A stretch of DNA of 64,000 bases. It comes from an uncultured Bacteroidales bacterium (GTDB taxonomy: Bacteria; Bacteroidota; Bacteroidia; Bacteroidales; FEN-979). The DNA is taken from assembly GCA_903875045.1 (NCBI GenBank), contig CAIQUS010000017.1:1-64000 (forward strand), read 5' to 3'. The notes beneath the pieces were generated by a model, which saw only the letters and a program-made list of their open reading frames with translations, searched no databases and was not told the DNA's origin. A program made the position numbers and the translations under genes. Below, one piece after another: positions 36,491 through 45,603 of the stretch; the stretch's first letter is position 1, and the number at the start of each line of letters is the position of its first letter.

Positions 36491-37452
36491 TATTTTCCCT
36501 GCCAGGTATCCTGTCGTTCGAGTTCCTTTTCGATCAGGCGAAGAACTGCATCGTAACGGATCAAACCCCATTTGGTCGATTCCATGAAGCGTGGAGGGAC
36601 CTCACCCGAAAACCTTTCGATGACGATGGCCGGGTTAAGACGTTCAATAAACCTCACAATGAATTCAACGTAACCTTCCAGGCTGAATGGATAAAAGTCA
36701 GAAGTGCCGTTGGAAAATTCCCTGACGTTGTTAAATTCACGTTCCATTGTTGTGCCTTTTACGATTTGCAACTGATGGAATTTAACCGAATCGAGCGGCA
36801 GTGCTGAAATTGTCGTGGCGCAGGCCAGCATCTCGTCCAGGGATTCGCCGGGCAAACCAAATATAAAATGTGCGCCGGTTTTGATCCCCAATTGGTGAGT
36901 TTTTCTGATAACCTGTTCACTCAGGGAGAAATCATGCTGCCTGTTGATACGGTCCAAGGTTTTATCGTAACACGATTCCACTCCGTATTCGATCTGGATA
37001 TAATGAGTCTGTGACAATTCCTGCAAATATTCAAGTTTGGCATCATCGATGCAATCTGGTCGGGTGCCGATTACCAGACCAACAACACCGGGATAGGAGA
37101 GTGCCTCTTCGTATAATTCTTTTAACCTTGGAAGCGGCGCATAGGTATTGCTGTAGGGCTGGAAGTAAACCAGGTATTTTACTGCCTTGCGATACCGGAC
37201 CAAATGGAAACTGATGCCTTTTTCGATCTGACTGTGAAGAGGTTCTACCGGATTGCAGTAGGAGGGGTTAAAGGCATCGTTGTTGCAGTAGGTACATCCA
37301 CCAACACCTTTGGTCCCATCCCGGTTGGGACAGGTAAAACCGGCATCCACCACCACTTTCTGCATTCGTCCGCCAAAGGTTTTCCGGATATGTTCAGTGT
37401 AGGAATTAAAGCGCCGGGAGTGCCCCCAGGTAAACTGTTCGATATTCAGCAT
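36481..37452 (-). CDS. Radical SAM protein of the YhcC/TIGR01212 family
   Basis: A 323-residue radical SAM protein. The cluster motif lies in CPNRDGTKGVGGCTYC near residues 40-55, a family-specific long-spaced arrangement beginning CPNRDG, followed by FNPSYC. The AdoMet-binding barrel has YGVESCYDKTLDRINR and GAHFIFGLPGES. The exact reaction is not known to me. It converges with the GPP34 gene. Confidence 0.88.
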   Translation of the reverse strand: MLNIEQFTWGHSRRFNSYTEHIRKTFGGRMQKVVVDAGFTCPNRDGTKGVGGCTYCNNDAFNPSYCNPVEPLHSQIEKGISFHLVRYRKAVKYLVYFQPYSNTYAPLPRLKELYEEALSYPGVVGLVIGTRPDCIDDAKLEYLQELSQTHYIQIEYGVESCYDKTLDRINRQHDFSLSEQVIRKTHQLGIKTGAHFIFGLPGESLDEMLACATTISALPLDSVKFHQLQIVKGTTMEREFNNVREFSNGTSDFYPFSLEGYVEFIVRFIERLNPAIVIERFSGEVPPRFMESTKWGLIRYDAVLRLIEKELERQDTWQGKYYT

Positions 37453-37477
37453 TCGTTGATCAATATTCGGTATTCAT

Positions 37478-37509
37478 AAAAAAAACCGGCGAAGCACTTA
37501 CTTCGCCGG
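37478..37509 (-). terminator. Rho-independent terminator of the POT transporter gene
   Basis: A perfect nine-pair stem (CCGGCGAAG with CTTCGCCGG), six-base loop, followed on the minus strand by eight T. It lies 27 bases past the stop of the transporter gene. Confidence 0.92.
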
Positions 37510-37536
37510 ACAAAAACAGACACGAAAAATCCAACG

Positions 37537-39363
37537 TTATTTTGTGGCAGCCTCCAGCCTTTTCATAATCGAAAAGATGAACAATGCCGAAAGAACACAA
37601 CAAACGATAAAGATGGCCCAAAGCTGCCACAGATCTAAAACGCCCCAGAACTTGCTGCCGACAAACAGAAATTTATTTCCTACTGCGGTTGCCAGGAGCC
37701 AGCCTCCCTGCATTAATCCCTGGAAGCGGGGAGGAGCAACTTTTGATACGAAAGAGAGTCCCATCGGGCTTAAAAACAGCTCTGCAATGGTAAGAATCAG
37801 GTAGCTGCTGATTAGCCAGTAAGGTGCCACACGGGAACTGTCAGGTACCGGATTGTATTTTGTAATACCTGATGAATCAACATATTGTAATTCGTGAGGA
37901 GATATAAGACCAAGAGATGCAACCAGGATGACCATAAACCCGATGGCGGCAATAATCATCCCGATACCGATCTTCTTGGGTGCCGACGGCTCAAGATTTT
38001 TCTTGCTCAGCCAGGCAAATATCCCCATTACAGGGAATGTCAACGAAACAATGAACAACGGGTTGAACGATTGAAATACTTCCGGTGCAATGGGGTTGGT
38101 TGCATTGTAGGTAGTAATGAAATAGTAGGTCAGTCCGCCTAAAACTACGAACATCGATCCACCGATGATTCTCTGGGTGGTATTCTTCCTGAATAATAAA
38201 ACCAGGCCGGCAATAGCACCAATAAAGGCCAGTATCGACTGAAGGTTAAAGAAGATGTTGGTAAAAGGTGCAACCTCTTTAACCGTGTAATCACGGGCGA
38301 AAAATGTCAGGGTCAATCCATTTTGATGAAACGACATCCAGAAGAAAATCACCACCACAAATACCAGGATCAGCGAAGTAACCCTGGGTCTTTCGTCTTT
38401 GGTTGATACCTGGAGCATGATGGCAATAAATCCGATAAATAAGCCAACCGCAGCACCCAGCGCAGCGGCATCCTTTACGGTATTCCTGAGCAGAAAATAG
38501 AAAACAACCGACGTGGTTATCATCAATCCACCACCCAGCAAAAAGCTGACAAGGTTGGCATTGGCCTTTGGTTTATTGGCATCTCCGGCTTTTTTAACTT
38601 TGTCAACACTGGGTAAAAACTTGTTGAAAACAATGTAAACCAGCAACGATATGACCATGGCCCCGGCGGCTATTGCGAACGCGTAATTATAACCTCTTGA
38701 GAAAGCATCAATGTAGTTTTGCGCAAAAGTGCCCAGATCGGTAACCGATAATCCGGTAACTTTATCTGCCAGTTCCTGAAATTTAGTGGTATCCTGCAGC
38801 GTTCCTTTCTGATAGGCATGACACATGGCAGGAAGACTTCCATCGTGCAAGAAACCCTGGGTTTTGAGGAACCAGTTTCGAATGCCCGTCGCCACAAAAG
38901 GTGCAAAGAAAGCCCCGATGTTGATCCCCATGTAAAATATCATAAAGGCTGAATCGCGAACTTTGGAATACTTGGGATCGTCATACAACTGACCAACAAC
39001 AGCCTGTAAATTTCCTTTAAACAAACCATTGCCAAAGGCGATGGTAAACAAGCCGATAAGGGTGATTGTGAGTGGGTTGCCAGGGAGTGCCATTATGACG
39101 TACCCTAAAAACATGACGATGATACCAGCCAGAATAACCGTTTTATATTTCCGTGTGGTATCGGCTAAAATACCTCCCAGCAGGGCAAGCGCATAGATGC
39201 CAAAGTAAAACCAACTGTAATAACTACCTGCATCTTCTTCTGATAATCCGTATTTGGCCTGAAGAAATAGCACAAGAATAGCCATCATCGTGTAAAAACC
39301 AAAGCGTTCACCCATGTTGGAGAAAAACGCTACAAAAAGCCCTTTGGGATGTCCTTTAAACAT
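37537..39363 (-). CDS. POT/PTR family proton-coupled peptide transporter
   Basis: The ORF opens at 39426, but MFKGHPKGLFVAFFSNMGERFGFY from the ATG at 39363 is the usual start and fits the promoter box upstream. About 608 residues with about 14 membrane segments. The ERFGFY motif in the first segment is the ExxERFxYY-type proton site of the family; GLFKGNLQAVVGQLY and a C-terminal LAELFLSPMGLSFVSKVAPP-type segment (IAELFLSPMGLSFVSKVAP) confirm it. It imports di- and tripeptides, consistent with protein-fermenting habits. A terminator follows. Confidence 0.93.
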   Translation of the reverse strand: MFKGHPKGLFVAFFSNMGERFGFYTMMAILVLFLQAKYGLSEEDAGSYYSWFYFGIYALALLGGILADTTRKYKTVILAGIIVMFLGYVIMALPGNPLTITLIGLFTIAFGNGLFKGNLQAVVGQLYDDPKYSKVRDSAFMIFYMGINIGAFFAPFVATGIRNWFLKTQGFLHDGSLPAMCHAYQKGTLQDTTKFQELADKVTGLSVTDLGTFAQNYIDAFSRGYNYAFAIAAGAMVISLLVYIVFNKFLPSVDKVKKAGDANKPKANANLVSFLLGGGLMITTSVVFYFLLRNTVKDAAALGAAVGLFIGFIAIMLQVSTKDERPRVTSLILVFVVVIFFWMSFHQNGLTLTFFARDYTVKEVAPFTNIFFNLQSILAFIGAIAGLVLLFRKNTTQRIIGGSMFVVLGGLTYYFITTYNATNPIAPEVFQSFNPLFIVSLTFPVMGIFAWLSKKNLEPSAPKKIGIGMIIAAIGFMVILVASLGLISPHELQYVDSSGITKYNPVPDSSRVAPYWLISSYLILTIAELFLSPMGLSFVSKVAPPRFQGLMQGGWLLATAVGNKFLFVGSKFWGVLDLWQLWAIFIVCCVLSALFIFSIMKRLEAATK

Positions 39364-39413
39364 AAATAGTAAATTGTTAGTGAATAATCTTAGAATTAGT
39401 TGGATGTACAATG

Positions 39414-39421
39414 CAAAAATA
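39414..39421 (-). promoter_or_regulatory. Bacteroidota-type promoter of the POT gene
   Basis: On the minus strand TATTTTTG fits TAnnTTTG, with a TTG 19 bases upstream, the expected -33 spacing. It is 50 bases before the ATG at 39363. Confidence 0.6.
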
Positions 39422-39524
39422 GTCAAATTTGCATACCCTGCAAGCCATCATTGTTAAATACAGTTTTTACAAAAATTTTAATGGTGTTGTAATAATTTCA
39501 AGAAATCTTCGTCTCCATGCCCGT

Positions 39525-40040
39525 ATGAATCTCCAGGAATTTCAGATAAAGGTTTACCCGCTGAAAAACAAGCTATTCCGTTTTGCAAAGCGAATGCTTG
39601 ACCAAACCGAGGAGGCTGAAGATATTGTTCAGGAAGCGTTCATTAAATTATGGAATCGCCGTGATAAACTTGACGAATACCGTAGTGTTGAAGCACTCGC
39701 CATGATCACGATAAAAAATTTATGTCTCGACAAAATAAAAGCCAGGCGTTACCCTGTCGAAAGCATGGATAATCATCGGCAATTCCTGGAAAATATACCA
39801 GATGAAGTAAAATATGACCACACGGATATGATTCACAAAATTCATCAGGCGATTAAATTGTTACCCGAACAACAGCAAATGATCATTCATCTAAGGGATA
39901 TTGAAGGGTATGAATTTGAAACGATTGCTGAAATTACCGAGATGAATGAAAACGCCATTCGTGTTGCATTATCACGTGCCAGGAAACGGATTCGTGAACT
40001 GTTGACCAAACCAATAATATATGAATACCAGAGAAATTGA
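39525..40040 (+). CDS. ECF-type RNA polymerase sigma factor
   Basis: From the ATG at 39525 (rather than the ORF start at 39429) the protein has 171 residues, normal for the class. Region 2 contains EEAEDIVQEAFIKLWNRRDKL and region 4 LPEQQQMIIHLRDIEGYEFETIA followed by NAIRVALSRARKRIREL. Its end overlaps the next gene by 20 bases, so they are coupled. It probably answers an envelope-related signal through the membrane protein downstream. Confidence 0.9.
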   Translation: MNLQEFQIKVYPLKNKLFRFAKRMLDQTEEAEDIVQEAFIKLWNRRDKLDEYRSVEALAMITIKNLCLDKIKARRYPVESMDNHRQFLENIPDEVKYDHTDMIHKIHQAIKLLPEQQQMIIHLRDIEGYEFETIAEITEMNENAIRVALSRARKRIRELLTKPIIYEYQRN

Positions 40041-40593
40041 AGCCTTGCTAGTGAAGTTCTATGAAGGGAAAACCAGCCTTCAGGAGGAAAAGGACCTTAC
40101 GGCTTTTTTCAGGGGAAATCATGTGCCGCCTCACCTGATTTCACATCAGCCTCTGTTCGCTTATTATCGTGATGAACAAAGACATGAGCTTAATCAGGAT
40201 GGTTTTGAGCAGAAGCTTACAGCTGTGTTGACAGCTCAACCTGCGTCTCCAGCGATAATTGTAAAGCATTCTAACCGGCTCAGGTTATCTTACATTACTG
40301 GAATTGCAGCGGGTATCCTGCTATTCATCGGTTTATTTTTTACTTTTCAGCACGAAGTATTCAAAAGAAAGCTGACTCAAACCACTCTTCCCGAAACTGA
40401 AATTGCTTATGCAGACGTGAGCAATGCACTGATGCTTGTCTCAGGTAATCTGAATAACGGCATCAAACATGCTGAGCGCTTGCAAATAGTCGATAAAGCC
40501 ATGAAAAACATGGAACGCTTCAATAAATTTTATCAAGTACAATCCATAATTATAAACCCGGACGAAATGTATCAGTCCATAAAATCAAAATAA
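40021..40593 (+). CDS. Single-pass membrane protein, probable anti-sigma factor
   Basis: A 190-residue protein with an N-terminal soluble region holding LLVKFYEGKTSLQEEKDLTAFF, an anti-sigma-like segment common in Bacteroidota, and one membrane segment (about 88-112, YITGIAAGILLFIGLFFTF). The C-terminal half would be periplasmic. Overlap with the sigma gene supports a regulatory pair, but it lacks a clear zinc-binding anti-sigma motif, so the role is inferred. Confidence 0.65.
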   Translation: MNTREIEALLVKFYEGKTSLQEEKDLTAFFRGNHVPPHLISHQPLFAYYRDEQRHELNQDGFEQKLTAVLTAQPASPAIIVKHSNRLRLSYITGIAAGILLFIGLFFTFQHEVFKRKLTQTTLPETEIAYADVSNALMLVSGNLNNGIKHAERLQIVDKAMKNMERFNKFYQVQSIIINPDEMYQSIKSK

Positions 40594-40595
40594 CC

Positions 40596-41153
40596 ATGAA
40601 AAAGTTGATGTTAAGTTTAGTTTGTATCGCATTCATGATCACACCGTTCATCCTGAATGCACAGAGTCCGATCGACAAGGTGTTTGACAAATACGCCACA
40701 CAGGATGGTTTTACAACCGTAAATATTTCCAAGGAGATGTTTCAGATGCTGATGCAAATGGGGCAGGGTCAATTAAAGGATACCAGTGCCGTGGAGATTA
40801 AAAAAATGATGGAACAGCTCACAGGTCTGAAAGTGCTTACTTTTGGTTTCGATTCCACTAAAATTGTGAAGGCCGTTGCCGTGTACAATGAATTTGCAGG
40901 CGCTTTCCCGGCAAGTACATACAAGGAATTGATGACCATCAACGAAGGCAGGGAAAATATTAAATTCCTGACCAGACAGGATGCTTCAGGAAAGATCAGC
41001 GAAATGGTTATGCTGATGAAAAATAAAACGGAAGTTGCTGTGCTCAGCCTGACAGGCAATATTGATCTGTCAACGATTTCGAAACTTTCGAAAGGTATGA
41101 ACATCCATGGCATGGAAGGGTTGAGAAAAATGGGTAATCCCCATCATAAATAG
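40596..41153 (+). CDS. DUF4252 family exported protein
   Basis: A 185-residue protein with a signal peptide (to about residue 22, FILNAQSP). DUF4252 features are VFDKYATQDGFTTVNISKEMF and ENIKFLTRQDASGKISEMVMLM. The family is often found next to ECF sigma/anti-sigma genes in Bacteroidota; its function is unknown. The start is two bases after the previous stop. It converges on the next gene with only four bases between stops and no terminator. Confidence 0.85.
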   Translation: MKKLMLSLVCIAFMITPFILNAQSPIDKVFDKYATQDGFTTVNISKEMFQMLMQMGQGQLKDTSAVEIKKMMEQLTGLKVLTFGFDSTKIVKAVAVYNEFAGAFPASTYKELMTINEGRENIKFLTRQDASGKISEMVMLMKNKTEVAVLSLTGNIDLSTISKLSKGMNIHGMEGLRKMGNPHHK

Positions 41154-41157
41154 GTCT

Positions 41158-43287
41158 TTAAAGCCTTACAAGCAGCTGAACAGTCAGTTCCCCTCGTAAA
41201 TTGCCCTTGGTGAGATCAAGGCCGGAACCTGCTTCATTCCGGTCAGAATAATAGGTGATTCCTCCCCGAAACCAGAAGTCGATTTTACGGGTGATGCCAA
41301 ACTTCATAACAAGGCAGGTTCTTAACCCACGGCCCTGATAAGCAGGAACGGAATAACCGAAGAGTACCTCAGGTTCATAAACATAGATTCTTGAAGTATA
41401 ATGAGGAACGTCGAACAGTGCAAAACGAAGAGTTGTGGTCTCCAGCCATTTGAACAGTTTGAATTGTGCTTCCTGATACAACAGATATCCCAATGGACGG
41501 TTCCTGGTTGATTCACCCGACTCTTTTATCTCAATTCTTGTTCTAAACATTATACCATTAACAGGAAGCCATTCGATACCTAACCTGTAACTTCTTGTGA
41601 GGTTGTCGCACAATTCATGGATGTTTTGACCGGGGTCAGTGGCTTCATTGCCCCGGAGATTTTTCTGATAAAACCTAAGTGTGATCTTTACATTTCCTGA
41701 GGCCTGCCATCCAAGCAACATTCCGAATTCCTGTCCGATGGTTGGCGCATCAACACGGTATTTGATCCATGGAAATGTGAAAAAATCCATGTAACCCGAT
41801 ACGGTTACCTTAGGATGAACAGCTGCATTGATTGCTGCATAAATGCCCCGCTCATTGGCATTGTTGCTGTTTTGACCAAAAGCATTGGAGAAAAGGTTCT
41901 GATAGGTTGTCTGGTAATTTCGGTAAATCACGGTTATACAAACCCTGGAATCAGGATTAAGGATCGCACCGGCAAGCCACGCGAGTCCATTGTTACTGCT
42001 TCTGCTCACTTCGCCAAAAAAGTAAAAGCCATGATACCTGATTTGCAGATCAAAACCCGTGTTCAGGTTTTGATTTCCCCGGAACCCGAACTGGTTGTAA
42101 GGATAAATTTTTGGAGCGAGCTGTGCAGAATATGCACAGTATAAACCAGTAAGGCCAATTTTAAAGCCAAACTGCTGGTTCGGGGCCATGCTGAAGTTGA
42201 TATTTCCACCGCCAACAAATTCCTTAAGTGCATTCCTTTTGGCTAGTTCCTGACCGGTGCGATGATAACCTGTCGTTGCAAAAGAGCTTATCTCAGACAC
42301 TTCCGAGGTGGTACTGTCTGCCTTAATCGATGAAGCATCACGTGGATGATATGAAGCAAATCCACTGATTTCGAAACGCTTACTTTTAATCGTGGCGGCC
42401 AATCCCCGTAAATAGGATCCTTCGCTCATGCCTGTACTGGGCCTGATGCCACCCGAGACAGAAATATTGGTTGAAAACCCCGGTACGGAGCCCAATGAAA
42501 GTCCTGATCCCATGGTAAGTCCTTGCCCGAAGGATGCTCTGAAGTTGCCGATGGTCAGGTTCTTAAGGATCCCAATGTTGCTCAGGCATAAATATACGGC
42601 ATAAAAGTCCAATCCGTTTCGCTGGGCACCCTGGAAAAACTGCTCTCCGGGGTCCTTTTCACCGGCAATTCCGATCCGGAGTTTGTCAAACCAGGTATAA
42701 TTGTATCGAAAGTAGTACCGTTGGGGACTTCCCGGGTAAAAGGAACCTGGATTGGCCGCCCGGGCAGAATCATCGGCCAGGTAGCCCGCTGATTTCGGGA
42801 ATGTTTGTTCGTAGCGTACCAGGAAATTGTGACGGCCAAACCGGAGCAGGTTTTTGGGTGACGGTGTCGGGCTGTTTGACGGGCGTGAAATCGAGATAAA
42901 TGGACTGATTTTCCGGATGAGGACCGAGTCAAATCCAGAAATGGATTGAAGTTCATAAATTGATAGGACCTCGCCATAAGTAGTAAGATACTTGATCAGG
43001 TCCTCGCGTTGTGCCGGGGTAAGGAACGGGATTTTATTCAGTTCATCTTCCTGGACGGCATTCAGGTTCACCGGCTTTTCGGAAAGTTCAATGAGATCCT
43101 CAACCAGGTTTGAGTAATCATTTTGCATTTCCAGGGCTTCAGCTGTTTTTTCGATCTGATCACCGATATGGGAAATATTTTCTGAGACCACTACTGTATC
43201 TGTTAGTTTGTTAATTTGCCCCAATGTCAACAATGGGACAACGATCAGGGTGATGAGTTCGATGTGGATAAAAATTATTGTTTTCAT
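41158..43287 (-). CDS. Outer-membrane beta-barrel-like protein with N-terminal helix-hairpin-helix repeats
   Basis: A 709-residue exported protein (signal to about residue 23). After a coiled stretch, residues about 60-130 carry two ComEA-like helix-hairpin-helix units: KPVNLNAVQEDELNKIPFL and YELQSISGFDSVLIRKI. The remaining 550 residues are alternating strands with aromatic ends, as in outer-membrane barrels (NHFLVRYEQTF, KLRIGIAGEKDPG). This combination is a known but unexplained Bacteroidota layout. HhH units are usually DNA-binding, so a role in DNA handling at the surface is possible. Confidence 0.75.
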   Translation of the reverse strand: MKTIIFIHIELITLIVVPLLTLGQINKLTDTVVVSENISHIGDQIEKTAEALEMQNDYSNLVEDLIELSEKPVNLNAVQEDELNKIPFLTPAQREDLIKYLTTYGEVLSIYELQSISGFDSVLIRKISPFISISRPSNSPTPSPKNLLRFGRHNFLVRYEQTFPKSAGYLADDSARAANPGSFYPGSPQRYYFRYNYTWFDKLRIGIAGEKDPGEQFFQGAQRNGLDFYAVYLCLSNIGILKNLTIGNFRASFGQGLTMGSGLSLGSVPGFSTNISVSGGIRPSTGMSEGSYLRGLAATIKSKRFEISGFASYHPRDASSIKADSTTSEVSEISSFATTGYHRTGQELAKRNALKEFVGGGNINFSMAPNQQFGFKIGLTGLYCAYSAQLAPKIYPYNQFGFRGNQNLNTGFDLQIRYHGFYFFGEVSRSSNNGLAWLAGAILNPDSRVCITVIYRNYQTTYQNLFSNAFGQNSNNANERGIYAAINAAVHPKVTVSGYMDFFTFPWIKYRVDAPTIGQEFGMLLGWQASGNVKITLRFYQKNLRGNEATDPGQNIHELCDNLTRSYRLGIEWLPVNGIMFRTRIEIKESGESTRNRPLGYLLYQEAQFKLFKWLETTTLRFALFDVPHYTSRIYVYEPEVLFGYSVPAYQGRGLRTCLVMKFGITRKIDFWFRGGITYYSDRNEAGSGLDLTKGNLRGELTVQLLVRL

Positions 43288-43350
43288 ATCTGAGATGAGT
43301 GTTACCAGTTTTTCAAATTTTCTCGTTACATGTAGTTGTAGACCGGCAAA

Positions 43351-44169
43351 TTATTTAAATGAATAAATGATTGACCCGGAGGGGCTGAATCCAAGTGCCT
43401 GATGATATCCCGAAGCCATGTCAAATTTCAATTTTCCGAATTCAAGGCCAAAACCAAATGAAAATGACATGGGGCTTGTTGAAATTCCGATACGGGCATA
43501 AGCAGGGCGTGCAAAGTGATACTCAACACCGGCTCGAAATGCAAGTGGATTTTCCAGGTCCTTTTCTGATTCAACAGTTGTCAGAAAGTTATCGGAAAAC
43601 CGGTAGGAGAGTCCGATGCAGATGATGGATGGCAGTTGTTCCCGAGGATGAGCTGTGATTGCAACAGGAACCGGGTTGAGCACCTGAACACCGATGCTCA
43701 GGTGCTTATCTGCCTGGTACATCAAACCGATTTCGCATGACAAGAGGTTTTTATTGCCATAGTCATCCGTAATTTGGATTCGGAAATAGTCCAGCTGAAT
43801 TCCCACAGCGAAATGTTTCCCGAATTTTCGGGCATAGCTCAATCCTGCTTTGATTTCGCTGTATTGAGTGTTGCCGAACCTGCCTGCAAACAGGCCAAAG
43901 GTTCCTGCCATTGTTGGCAGGGCAAACCCAAGCTGTTCGTACATCAGCTCTTTCACCAGAAAGCGGTTTTCGAAACTGAGACCTGCGCTGATACTTTTGA
44001 GCCAGGCGGTACCTGCCTGGTTATTGGATAATGACCAGAAGTCGCACAATGCCACAGATGTTTGCCCCATGGCTTGCGACCTGGCGCCTGAGGGAGTGCG
44101 CTCCCCGAGAGTGAACGCATCCTGGATTGAGAAAATACCCAGGAGACAGATTGTGATAATATTTTTCAT
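43351..44169 (-). CDS. PorV/PorQ-like outer-membrane protein
   Basis: The ORF opens at 44277, but the ATG at 44169 begins MKNIITICLLGIFSIQDAFT, a signal peptide, giving 272 residues. The mature protein starts with SGARSQAMGQTSVALCD, the pattern shared by FadL-like PorV/PorQ proteins, and continues as strands typical of a barrel (LSIGVQVLNPVPVAIT, YRFSDNFLTTVESEKDL). PorV/PorQ work in T9SS; a role here is inferred. It sits upstream of the HhH barrel gene by 60 bases. Confidence 0.7.
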   Translation of the reverse strand: MKNIITICLLGIFSIQDAFTLGERTPSGARSQAMGQTSVALCDFWSLSNNQAGTAWLKSISAGLSFENRFLVKELMYEQLGFALPTMAGTFGLFAGRFGNTQYSEIKAGLSYARKFGKHFAVGIQLDYFRIQITDDYGNKNLLSCEIGLMYQADKHLSIGVQVLNPVPVAITAHPREQLPSIICIGLSYRFSDNFLTTVESEKDLENPLAFRAGVEYHFARPAYARIGISTSPMSFSFGFGLEFGKLKFDMASGYHQALGFSPSGSIIYSFK

Positions 44170-44245
44170 GTTTCCGTTTATCTGCTTAATCGGGAAAAAT
44201 GAAAAAGGTAATACATGAGGTTCACTTTTTTTAATAATTATTTTG

Positions 44246-44253
44246 TAAGTTTG
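44246..44253 (+). promoter_or_regulatory. Bacteroidota-type -7 box TAAGTTTG
   Basis: TAAGTTTG fits TAnnTTTG and lies 18 bases before the ATG at 44272. The -33 region is T-rich without a TTG. It argues against the ORF start at 44215. Confidence 0.45.
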
Positions 44254-44271
44254 CTTCAAAAGAATGAATTC

Positions 44272-44931
44272 ATGCAAAAAACAGTACTTGATTTTTTATC
44301 CCAACTGGAGAAAAATAATAACCGTGAATGGTTCCAGCGGAATAAACAGCAATATGATGAGGCAAAAGCAGCGGTTGAATCGTTCGTGAATTCGATGATT
44401 CCCGGTCTGGCGAAATTTGATGAAGCGGTAAAGTATGTGGAGGCAAAGGATTGCATGTTCCGCATTTTTCGCGATGTACGGTTTGCGAAGGACAAATCCC
44501 CCTATAAAATCAATATGGGCGCCTGGATTACACGTGCCGGGCGGAAAAGCCCAGGACCCGGCTACTATATACATCTTCAGCCCGGTGGATCGTTTCTTGC
44601 TGCCGGGGTGTATATGCCTGAACCCGATCAGTTAAAAAAAATCAGGAATGAGATTTATTATAACATCACGGAATTCAAATCGATTCTGAATGATAAAAAG
44701 CTTAAAAAAATCTGCAATGGCTTGTCTGACAATGATAAGGGAAAAATGGCTCCCCGCGAGTTCCCAAAGGATTTTCCGGACATCGAGTTGCTTAAATACA
44801 AGCATTATACCCTTTCCTATCCCCTGAGGGATGAAATGGTTGGATCAGAACATTTTCACGAAATAGTTCTGATGGCTTTCAGAACCATGTATCCCTTCAA
44901 TATGTTCCTAAAAAGGGCTCTTGAGGGGTAA
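44272..44931 (+). CDS. DUF2461 family protein
   Basis: From the ATG at 44272 the protein has 219 residues. DUF2461 features: FLSQLEKNNNREWFQRNKQQYD at the start, FRIFRDVRFAKDKSPYKINMGAW in the middle and GVYMPEPDQLKKIRNEI. The family is widespread in bacteria and some fungi without a known role. It converges on psd with seven bases between stops. Confidence 0.88.
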   Translation: MQKTVLDFLSQLEKNNNREWFQRNKQQYDEAKAAVESFVNSMIPGLAKFDEAVKYVEAKDCMFRIFRDVRFAKDKSPYKINMGAWITRAGRKSPGPGYYIHLQPGGSFLAAGVYMPEPDQLKKIRNEIYYNITEFKSILNDKKLKKICNGLSDNDKGKMAPREFPKDFPDIELLKYKHYTLSYPLRDEMVGSEHFHEIVLMAFRTMYPFNMFLKRALEG

Positions 44932-44938
44932 ATTTGAG

Positions 44939-45598
44939 CTACGCCAGGTGTCCGATAATGGTTTGCTTACCTGTAACTTTCTGGCCCAGCTTAATATCGA
45001 GGATTGTTTCTACCGGTAATAAGAGATCCACCCTGGAACCAAATTTAATGAATCCAAGTTCATCTCCCTGAACCACCGGTTCTCCGACTTTCGGATAACA
45101 TTTGATACGGCGCGCCATGGCACCGGCAATTTGGCGCACCAGAATTCTATGGTGGTCAGCTCGCTGAATGACAGTAGTGGCGCGTTCATTTTCGAGGGAA
45201 GCCTTGGGATTGAATGCAACCATGTGTTTACCGGGATGGTAATAGTAATACACAATTTCCCCTTCTACCGGGAACCAATTGACATGTACATTGGTGGCTG
45301 ACATGAAAATGGAGACCTGGATCCTTTCATCTTTGAAATATTCAGGTTCAATGGTTCGTTCGATCACAACAATTTTCCCATCGGCGGGGCACAGGATTAC
45401 CTTATTGCCACCATTGGTTTCCCGCCTGGGTGAACGAAAAAACCGAACGATCATAATGAAAAACCAGATGCCAAGACCATACATGGTGTAATGAAACCAG
45501 TTTTGTCCAACCAGAATATCGTTCAACGCCAGCAGGGATGCTGCTACAAATAAAAAAGCGATCATGATCGTCTTATATCCTTCTCGGTGAATTGTCAT
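44939..45598 (-). CDS. psd: Phosphatidylserine decarboxylase proenzyme, short type
   Basis: A 219-residue protein that makes phosphatidylethanolamine from phosphatidylserine. It is the short class: two N-terminal membrane segments (about 10-50), then CPADGKIVVIE and the self-cleavage site GS (187-188) in FIKFGSRVDLLLP, where the Ser becomes the pyruvoyl group. It sits next to cdsA, which makes the CDP-diacylglycerol precursor; the two starts and stops are five bases apart. Confidence 0.92.
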   Translation of the reverse strand: MTIHREGYKTIMIAFLFVAASLLALNDILVGQNWFHYTMYGLGIWFFIMIVRFFRSPRRETNGGNKVILCPADGKIVVIERTIEPEYFKDERIQVSIFMSATNVHVNWFPVEGEIVYYYYHPGKHMVAFNPKASLENERATTVIQRADHHRILVRQIAGAMARRIKCYPKVGEPVVQGDELGFIKFGSRVDLLLPVETILDIKLGQKVTGKQTIIGHLA

Positions 45599-45603
45599 AG
45601 ATG

